DNA of 18,532 nt from an uncultured Opitutia bacterium (GTDB taxonomy: Bacteria > Verrucomicrobiota > Verrucomicrobiia > Opitutales > UBA953), in assembly GCA_903910245.1 (NCBI GenBank), contig CAIVYX010000079.1, forward strand, positions 1 through 18,532. Direction: 5' to 3'. Positions 14,211 through 18,532 of the stretch are shown in pieces. Below the pieces are notes generated by a model. That model was not told the DNA's origin. It saw only the letters and a list, made by a program, of their open reading frames with translations, and did not search any database. The position numbers and the translations under genes were made by a program. Position 1 is the stretch's first letter. Every line of letters starts with the position of its first letter.

Positions 14211-16003
14211 CGGCCGAGATCGGCGACGTGGGCGCGCGGGACGGTGGAGACCGGAGGGATATCGAGCCAGCGGATACACTTCTCCGCGACTTCGCGGAAG
14301 ATCGGGGCGGAAACCTTGCCGCCATAGCCGACGCCCTCCCCTTGCGGCTCATCGATGATCACCGTGATCGCGAGCTTCGGGTCGTTGACCGGGAAGAAAC
14401 CAGCGAAGGAGGCGACGTGGTGCGTGGAGGAGTAGCGGCCGTTAATAATCTTCTGCGTCGTGCCGGTCTTGCCTGCGACCTCGTAGCCCGGGATATCGGC
14501 AATCGGCGCCGTGCCGCCCTTGCCGCAGACGGCGCGCAAGAGTGTGGCCATCTGCGCGGCGGTAGCGGCGGAGATGGCACGGCCGCGCGAGCGCGGTCCG
14601 TAATTGAGGACGGTTGCCTTTGTCGTCGGATCCTCGACGCGAAGGACGAGCTGCGGCTGCATCAGCAGGCCTTCGGCCGCGACGACCGACATTGCAAAGT
14701 GCATCTGCATCGCCGTGACGCTGACCGAGTGGCCCATCGGCACGCGCGAGATTGTCAGGCCGTCCCAATCCTTCGGCGAGATGAGTAGGCCCGGGATTTC
14801 AGCACCGGTGATCAGACCCGTCCTGGCACCGAAGCCGAAGGACTTAATGAGCGCGAAGAACTTATCTTCGCCCAGGCGTTCGGCGTATTGCATCCCGACC
14901 TGGACAGTGCCGCGGTTAGAGGATTCGCGCACGATCTGCCGGATGTCGGCGGCGCCGATGGCGTGCGAGTCGGCCGGCATGGAGACCATGCGGCCGCGGT
15001 AGGGGACGGTGGTGGCCCCGCAGTCGAAGACGGAGTTCGGCGTGATGAGACGTTCCTCGAGCGCACCGGAGACCGAGACGATCTTGAAGACGGAGCCCGG
15101 CTCGTAGACGTCGGACACCGCGCGGTTGCGCTGACTATCCATCGGTGCGGCCTTCGCGTCGAAGAAGCGGTTAAGGTCGTAGGTGGGCCAGTTAGCGAGG
15201 CCCAGGATGCGACCCGTGCGCGGCTCGCTCACAATGATGATGCCGCCCTTCGGGTTATAACGAGCAGCGGCGGCGGCGAGGGCGTCCTCGCAGGTCTTTT
15301 GGATGAGGCTGTTGATCGTCAGCACGATTGTGCTGCCATCGACTGGCGCGACCTCGCGGAGGCGGTTGCTCGTAATCTCGCGGCGGCGGCCGTCACGTTC
15401 GGATTCGATCCAGCCCTTCTGGCCGAGAAGGAGCGGGTTCATTACGCTCTCGATGCCAGCGGCTGGGAGGCCTTCCTTGTTGACATAACCGAGCACGTGC
15501 GCGGCGAGCTGGCCCTTGGGATAGTTGCGGCGATACTTCAGATCGGCGCGGAGCGCCTTGATGCCGAGCGCCTTGATGCGCTTCATCGTGGCCTCGTCGA
15601 CCTCATGAGCGAGGACGGTCCAGCGGATTGTCTTCTCATCGCCGGCTTCGTCGAGGCGCGTGGTGGTCTCGAAGGCCTGGCGGACCTTGGGGAAAGGCAG
15701 GCCGAGGATGGTCGCGACCTCAAGGGCGCGCTCATGCTCGCCCTTGACGAGGGAGTCCGGGTCCACGCCGATGTCCCAGACGTCTTCGGATACCGCGAGC
15801 AGGTTATCCTGGGCGTCGCGGATCTCGCCGCGGCGACAAGGGATCTCCTGGAGCACGCGGCGGGCCTGCAGGGCTTCCGCGCGCAGACGAGGGGCGTCGA
15901 TCCAATGCAACCAGACCAACCGCGAGATTACGGCCAGGAAGCAGAGGGAAACGACCCAAGCCAGCAAACGGTAGCGCGTTCGCCTGGCGTGGGGCAGGCT
16001 CAT
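14207..16003 (-). CDS. ftsI: Septal peptidoglycan transpeptidase FtsI (penicillin-binding protein, class B)
   Basis: FtsI (PBP3 type) crosslinks septal glycan strands in the periplasm and pairs with FtsW. The 598 residues start with a basic stretch and one membrane segment (about 11-32). A class B dimerisation domain follows, with RRGEIRDAQDNLLA (57-70), and then the transpeptidase domain. The three penicillin-binding motifs are SVFK (304-307, nucleophile Ser304), SSN (361-363) and KTGTTQ (512-517). No PASTA domain follows. ATG at 16003 overlaps the ftsL stop as ATGA, with GGAGG 12 bases upstream. The frame is open for 40 further codons inside ftsL, but those residues precede the basic and membrane segment and show no conservation. 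MrdA (PBP2) is the alternative, but the position between ftsL and murE supports FtsI. Confidence 0.96.
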   Translation of the reverse strand: MSLPHARRTRYRLLAWVVSLCFLAVISRLVWLHWIDAPRLRAEALQARRVLQEIPCRRGEIRDAQDNLLAVSEDVWDIGVDPDSLVKGEHERALEVATILGLPFPKVRQAFETTTRLDEAGDEKTIRWTVLAHEVDEATMKRIKALGIKALRADLKYRRNYPKGQLAAHVLGYVNKEGLPAAGIESVMNPLLLGQKGWIESERDGRRREITSNRLREVAPVDGSTIVLTINSLIQKTCEDALAAAAARYNPKGGIIIVSEPRTGRILGLANWPTYDLNRFFDAKAAPMDSQRNRAVSDVYEPGSVFKIVSVSGALEERLITPNSVFDCGATTVPYRGRMVSMPADSHAIGAADIRQIVRESSNRGTVQVGMQYAERLGEDKFFALIKSFGFGARTGLITGAEIPGLLISPKDWDGLTISRVPMGHSVSVTAMQMHFAMSVVAAEGLLMQPQLVLRVEDPTTKATVLNYGPRSRGRAISAATAAQMATLLRAVCGKGGTAPIADIPGYEVAGKTGTTQKIINGRYSSTHHVASFAGFFPVNDPKLAITVIIDEPQGEGVGYGGKVSAPIFREVAEKCIRWLDIPPVSTVPRAHVADLGR

Positions 16004-16380
16004 CGAGAACGCGATCCTCCCTGCCCACCCCAAGAGAGGGAGGCGATTTCGCGGGCCGTCATCCGGGGGCTCGCGGAAAGCATGGGGGGCGGGGATGCGA
16101 CCGCCGGGAAATAACGTACCCACACCACCTGTTCGGGGACTGGAGGCTTCAGGGCATCACCGATGCGCTGTTGGAGCTCGAGGGTATTGAGGAGCTCATC
16201 GCGCGTGCGGCGGAGTCTCTCGAGCTCCTTCTTAGAGAGGGAGATGTCGCGCTCGAGGCGCTGGATGCGACTACCGATGGCGTCGGCCTCAACGCGCAGG
16301 CGCATGATGTTGATCGTCCCAAGGGCGAAGGTACCGACGGCGGCGAACACGAAAACCCAGGTGAAGATGCGCGGGCTCAT
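16000..16380 (-). CDS. ftsL: FtsL-like small bitopic division protein
   Basis: The 126-residue product has a very short cytoplasmic N-terminus, one membrane segment (about 5-26, IFTWVFVFAAVGTFALGTINI) and a charged heptad-like helix (about 28-75, rich in Glu, Arg and Leu) that suits a coiled coil. A proline-containing tail follows (76-126). This is the architecture of FtsL and DivIC, which bind each other and FtsQ in the periplasm and activate FtsWI. FtsL sequence is too variable for motif recognition, so the call rests on topology, size and position between rsmH and ftsI. The tail after the coiled coil is about 50 residues and ends in a Gly/Ser/Arg-rich segment. Both ends overlap their neighbours as ATGA. 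Confidence 0.78.
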   Translation of the reverse strand: MSPRIFTWVFVFAAVGTFALGTINIMRLRVEADAIGSRIQRLERDISLSKKELERLRRTRDELLNTLELQQRIGDALKPPVPEQVVWVRYFPAVASPPPMLSASPRMTAREIASLSWGGQGGSRSR

Positions 16381-17294
16381 GCGGCGAGGAGGCGGACGGC
16401 GCGGAGGCGGGCCGAGCGGCTGCGAGGGTTGCGTTCCTGTTCGGCGTCCGAGGGTTGGACCGCCTTGCGGGTGAGGAGGTCGGCCTGCTTCACGCGGTCG
16501 TCCTGGTTGCGCGCGTCGTCGCGGTCGACCGGGCGGCCGGCGACCTCGTTCATGTAACGCTTGACCATCCGGTCCTCAAGAGAGTGGAAGGAGATGACGG
16601 CGAGCACGCCACCGGGGGTGAGCTTACCGAAGGCGAGCGGAAGGGCATCGGCCAGGGCGCCGAGCTCGTCGTTGACCGCGATGCGGACGCCTTGGAAAGT
16701 GCGGGTGGCCGGGTGCGGGCCGCGGGGGCCGGGCGCGGGGGGCGCGGCTTCGGCGACTAGTTCGGCGAAGGTCGAGGTGCGGGCGAGGCGGCCGGTACCG
16801 CGGGCAGCAATGATCGCGTTGACCACGCGGAACCAGCGAGGCTCCTCACCGTAGTCGCGGACGGCGCGCTCAATCTCGGCGCGGTCGCCGCGCTCGAGAA
16901 ACTCGACGGCACTGCGGCCCACGCGCGTGTCCATGCGCATGTCGTTCGGCGCATCGAAGCGGAAGGAGAAACCGCGTTCCGGGACATCCAACTGGTATGA
17001 GGACACCCCAATGTCCATCAGAACCCCGTCGAATCGCCCCGGAACGCGGTCAAGGTGGCGGAAATTTTCAGAATGGAAACGCAGGCTACCCGGATGGGCG
17101 GCGAGCAGCGCGGCGGAACGGTCCGCGGCGGCGGGGTCGCGATCCATCGCGTCGATGGTGCAGCGCGGCGCGCGAGCGAGGATTGCCGCCGTGTGGCCGC
17201 CACCGCCGAAGGTGCAGTCCAGGTAAGCACGGCCGTCCTGCGGAGCGAGGAGCGTCAAGCACTCCTCAAGCAAGACTGGAACGTGGTTGGTCAT
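16377..17294 (-). CDS. rsmH: 16S rRNA (cytosine-1402-N4) methyltransferase RsmH (MraW)
   Basis: RsmH methylates N4 of C1402 in the 16S rRNA decoding centre using S-adenosylmethionine. The 305 residues are a normal length. Motifs are HVPVLLEECL (4-13), the SAM site YLDCTFGGGGHT (24-35), the acidic AMDRDP (49-54), LMDIGVSSYQLD (92-103), the family-specific HPATRTFQGVRIAVNDEL (194-211), ISFHSLEDR (234-242) and a C-terminal NPRSRSARLRAV (289-300). This conserved second position of dcw clusters is normal for it. The start is 52 bases after the mraZ stop and lacks a Shine-Dalgarno sequence. The stop overlaps the ftsL-like gene as ATGA. Confidence 0.97.
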   Translation of the reverse strand: MTNHVPVLLEECLTLLAPQDGRAYLDCTFGGGGHTAAILARAPRCTIDAMDRDPAAADRSAALLAAHPGSLRFHSENFRHLDRVPGRFDGVLMDIGVSSYQLDVPERGFSFRFDAPNDMRMDTRVGRSAVEFLERGDRAEIERAVRDYGEEPRWFRVVNAIIAARGTGRLARTSTFAELVAEAAPPAPGPRGPHPATRTFQGVRIAVNDELGALADALPLAFGKLTPGGVLAVISFHSLEDRMVKRYMNEVAGRPVDRDDARNQDDRVKQADLLTRKAVQPSDAEQERNPRSRSARLRAVRLLAA

Positions 17295-17346
17295 TCGGCG
17301 AGCTGTGAATAAAGTGTGAGTAGTGTAAGTAACTTCTGGATACGAC
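17295..17346 (-). other. mraZ-rsmH spacer
   Basis: These 52 bases are the largest gap inside the cluster. In the coding direction they are rich in A, C and T with loose repeats of the form TTACAC, TCACAC and TTCAC. No Shine-Dalgarno sequence, convincing promoter or terminator hairpin is visible. Confidence 0.5.
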
Positions 17347-17799
17347 TCACAAGCCGAGCTCGCGCAGAGCCCGGAGGATGGTGAGCGCGGACTCGGATTC
17401 GCGATCGGCCTTGGGCGGCGTCGGCGAAGAGAGGTGGAAGGTGGTGAAACCGCCGCGGAAGATCACCTCATGCTCGAGCTTCGCTTCCTTGACGATGTGG
17501 TCGTTGAGCGTGATGCGTCCGGCCTTATCGCACGCGACCTGGATGCTGTTCGTCGCGAGGAGGCTGAGCGCGTCCATCTTCACCGGGTCACTCACCGTGA
17601 CCTGCTGGGCCGCGTCGCGAATGCGTTCGGCCATCGACGGAGGGAACACGACGATTGACCCCAGCGCGGGATGGAACATCGCGAGAAAAGTCGCTTCGGA
17701 ATCGAAACGCCAGGCCGCCGGGATGGTGACACGGTTCTTCTCATCCAACTTTCCGTTGTGGATGCCGGTGAAGAGACCGTTGTTGGCGCCAATAGACAT
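17347..17799 (-). CDS. mraZ: Transcriptional regulator MraZ
   Basis: MraZ is a ring-forming DNA-binding protein with two SpoVT/AbrB-like halves. In E. coli and Mycoplasma it binds repeats upstream of its own gene and controls the dcw operon. The 150 residues match the family. The first half carries FTGIHNGKLDEKNRVTIPAAWR (10-31; family pattern L-D-x-K-x-R-x-x-I-P-x-x-R). The second half carries the repeat of this motif as DKAGRITLNDHIVKEA (90-105), followed by a VIFRGGFTTFHL segment. It is the first gene of the cluster. A set of TGGGN-like elements lies 17 to 51 bases upstream of the ATG, which supports autoregulation. No Shine-Dalgarno sequence precedes the start. Confidence 0.94.
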   Translation of the reverse strand: MSIGANNGLFTGIHNGKLDEKNRVTIPAAWRFDSEATFLAMFHPALGSIVVFPPSMAERIRDAAQQVTVSDPVKMDALSLLATNSIQVACDKAGRITLNDHIVKEAKLEHEVIFRGGFTTFHLSSPTPPKADRESESALTILRALRELGL

Positions 17800-17805
17800 T
17801 GCGTA

Positions 17806-17821
17806 TGGGGAATTGCCCCCA
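17806..17821 (-). repeat. Short inverted repeat in the mraZ leader
   Basis: TGGGG and CCCCA arms (5 bp) flank a 6-base loop. In the mRNA the hairpin would occupy about positions -7 to -22 relative to the mraZ ATG, the window where a Shine-Dalgarno sequence would normally lie, and it overlaps the last MraZ repeat. Confidence 0.45.
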
Positions 17822-17850
17822 GTTCACCCACTTTTCCCCACACCCCTCCA
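17816..17850 (-). promoter_or_regulatory. MraZ operator (MraZ box): four TGGGN-like repeats at 10-base period
   Basis: Read toward mraZ, the elements are TGGAG (17850-17846), TGGGG (17840-17836), TGGGT (17830-17826) and GGGGG (17820-17816), each separated by exactly 5 bases. Known MraZ operators in E. coli are TGGGN repeats separated by 5 bases directly upstream of mraZ, so spacing, sequence and location agree. The two central elements are perfect and the outer two each carry one mismatch. This predicts autoregulation of the whole cluster. Confidence 0.72.
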
Positions 17851-17859
17851 CCCGTCAAG

Positions 17860-17865
17860 ATTTTA
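17860..17865 (-). promoter_or_regulatory. Candidate -10 element of the mraZ promoter
   Basis: TAAAAT on the minus strand matches 5 of 6 bases of the sigma70 -10 consensus and ends 10 bases before the first MraZ repeat. No good -35 hexamer lies 16-18 bases upstream. A TTGACG immediately downstream (17859-17854) could instead act as a -35, but its -10 partner would be the weak AAAAGT. The placement is tentative. Confidence 0.3.
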
Positions 17866-17916
17866 GCCCCAGATCTGCCCAATTTCTTGTTCACAGCACG
17901 GCCAGGGTATTTAAAT

Positions 17917-17930
17917 GACTGAATTCAGTC
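17917..17930. repeat. 14-bp perfect palindrome in AT-rich intergenic DNA
   Basis: GACTGAATTCAGTC is perfectly self-complementary and is flanked by AT-rich DNA (TTTAAAT on the left, TTTATTTAA on the right). It sits about 55 bp upstream of the candidate mraZ -10. It is a plausible binding site for a dimeric regulator, but no cognate protein can be named from this window. Confidence 0.6.
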
Positions 17931-18043
17931 TTTATTTAACATAAGTATCTCAATTACAGTAACTTAAGTGAATAAACCTGCGAAATAACGGTTTTCGGTA
18001 CCCTCTCCCCCTCCAGGCCGCCCCCGGGGGATCGGTCTGGCGC

Positions 18044-18108
18044 CGGCCGCGGACCTTATTTGTAGTTGTTTTACCATTACAAAATCACCCCTTTCGCGGC
18101 CGCGGACC
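18044..18108 (+). repeat. 12-bp direct repeat (two copies) flanking an AT-rich segment
   Basis: CGGCCGCGGACC occurs at 18044-18055 and again at 18097-18108, with a 41-base AT-rich spacer and a 53-base copy-to-copy offset (about five helical turns). Both copies lie upstream of the plus-strand lipoprotein gene. Confidence 0.7.
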
Positions 18109-18179
18109 GAGGGCGAAACTGTTTGCCAACAGACCCTAGCTGTGCTTTGACTCCAATCACTCAACCACGACTCTTGCAC

Positions 18180-18532
18180 ATGAAAACCGCCCTCGCCCTC
18201 CTCGCCGTCCTTGTCCTCTCCGGATGCTCCACCCAGCTTGGCGTGGACAACTCTCAGAACAACGAGGCCTCCTACTCCAACGTCACTGGCATCCTGACCA
18301 CCCGCTACACCGCTGACACGACCGCCGTCTTCAACGCCGTCAAGCGCACCATTGACGCCATGCCCGGCACGCTTCGCACCGGCGAGACCGACGAGGTCGG
18401 CGCCAATAAGGAGCTGCTCAGCGTCGTAGCTTACGCCCGCACCATCGGTGACCTTGAAATCAAGATCACCATCGAGAAGGCCGAAGACGAAGTCACCAAG
18501 GCCGTCTTCACCCAGGTGAAGGTCAAGTACGG
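18180..18532 (+). CDS. Small lipoprotein, DUF3568-like (truncated by window edge)
   Basis: The 117 visible codons start at ATG 18180 and run off the right edge. The N-terminus is a typical lipoprotein signal: MKT, a hydrophobic core of Ala, Leu and Val, and the lipobox LSGC with Cys16 as the lipidated residue. Serine at +2 predicts outer-membrane sorting by the E. coli rule. The mature part has YTADTTAVFNAVKRTIDAM (43-61), which reads as a helix, followed by alternating strands ending in VFTQVKVKYG. This layout resembles small DUF3568-type lipoproteins, whose function is unknown. The family assignment is from pattern only and is tentative. It is transcribed away from the dcw cluster, and no Shine-Dalgarno sequence precedes the start. 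Confidence 0.85.
   Translation, partial: MKTALALLAVLVLSGCSTQLGVDNSQNNEASYSNVTGILTTRYTADTTAVFNAVKRTIDAMPGTLRTGETDEVGANKELLSVVAYARTIGDLEIKITIEKAEDEVTKAVFTQVKVKY

Larger units (their letters stand above)
17800..18179. other. Divergent intergenic region between mraZ and the lipoprotein gene
   Basis: This 380-base stretch is the only long non-coding region in the window. From left to right it holds the mraZ leader and MraZ box, a candidate -10, an AT-rich segment (about 17903-17995) with a 14-bp palindrome, a GC-rich block (about 18001-18055) with the 10-bp palindrome CCCCCGGGGG (18021-18030), a second AT-rich segment (about 18056-18090) with TTTGTA/TACAAA arms, and a GC-rich block containing CGCGGCCGCG (18095-18104). 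It should contain promoters for both directions, but no convincing plus-strand promoter or Shine-Dalgarno sequence for the lipoprotein gene was found. Confidence 0.7.

Noticed and set aside
14211..14279. Upstream extension of murE by 23 codons
   Set aside because: It overlaps the end of ftsI, is Arg/Pro rich and is unlike MurE N-termini. The ATG at 14210 gives the ATGA overlap.
14888..16114. Plus-strand open frame of 408 codons opposite ftsI
   Set aside because: It is a shadow of ftsI without motifs or a plausible start context.
16004..16123. Upstream extension of ftsI by 40 codons
   Set aside because: It overlaps the ftsL-like gene in another frame and would put a non-conserved tail before the basic and membrane segment. 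The ATGA junction at 16003 fits the operon.
18021..18030. CCCCCGGGGG as a terminator stem
   Set aside because: The palindrome has no loop, is not followed by a T-tract in either direction, and no gene reads into it from nearby.
18147..18152. TTGACT as the -35 of the lipoprotein promoter
   Set aside because: The matching -10 would fall at about 18170-18175 (ACTCTT), which is a poor match and only a few bases from the start codon.
17964..18179. Minus-strand frame of 71 codons in the intergenic region
   Set aside because: It has no Shine-Dalgarno sequence, domain or signal peptide, and it crosses the palindromes, repeats and base-composition shifts typical of regulatory DNA.
1..18532. CRISPR arrays, insertion sequences, tRNA or rRNA genes, prophage or defence genes
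   Set aside because: No regularly spaced long repeats, transposase motifs, terminal inverted repeats or structured RNA genes were seen; nearly all bases are accounted for by dcw genes.

Overview
The window is an almost complete division and cell wall (dcw) cluster from a GC-rich Gram-negative bacterium. All cluster genes are on the minus strand and read from right to left. The order is mraZ, rsmH, ftsL-like, ftsI, murE, murF, mraY, murD, a LysM-domain gene, ftsW, murG, a fused murC-murB, ddl, ftsQ, ftsA and the first 207 codons of ftsZ, which runs off the left edge. No mobile element, CRISPR array, rRNA or tRNA was seen. The gene order, the low-similarity FtsQ, FtsL and FtsZ, the LysM insertion and a small neighbouring DUF3568-like lipoprotein suggest Verrucomicrobiota, perhaps Opitutae. 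That placement is an inference from content, with moderate confidence.

Bases 1-17799 hold the cluster with almost no non-coding DNA. Eight junctions are 4-base ATGA overlaps, one is a 1-base overlap (TGATG), and the largest internal gap is 52 bases (mraZ to rsmH). The layout looks like one long transcript with translational coupling. Together the genes cover the cytoplasmic precursor steps (MurB, MurC, MurD, MurE, MurF, Ddl), the membrane steps (MraY, MurG), septal polymerisation and crosslinking (FtsW, FtsI) and the divisome scaffold (FtsL, FtsQ, FtsA, FtsZ). MurE carries the DNPR motif expected for meso-diaminopimelate, and Ddl has the D-Ala-D-Ala type tyrosine motif, so a classical DAP peptidoglycan is predicted.

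Bases 17800-18179 are a divergent intergenic region. Just upstream of mraZ it holds four TGGGN-like elements at an exact 10-base period, matching known MraZ operators, so the cluster is probably autoregulated. Further out are an AT-rich stretch with a 14-bp perfect palindrome and a 12-bp direct repeat flanking a second AT-rich segment. From 18180 to the right edge a plus-strand gene encodes the start of a small lipoprotein.

The most notable points are an FtsZ whose T7 catalytic loop appears to have lost the second conserved aspartate, the MurC-MurB fusion, the LysM lipoprotein-like gene inside the cluster, the MraZ box with an overlapping leader hairpin, and a variant FtsW.
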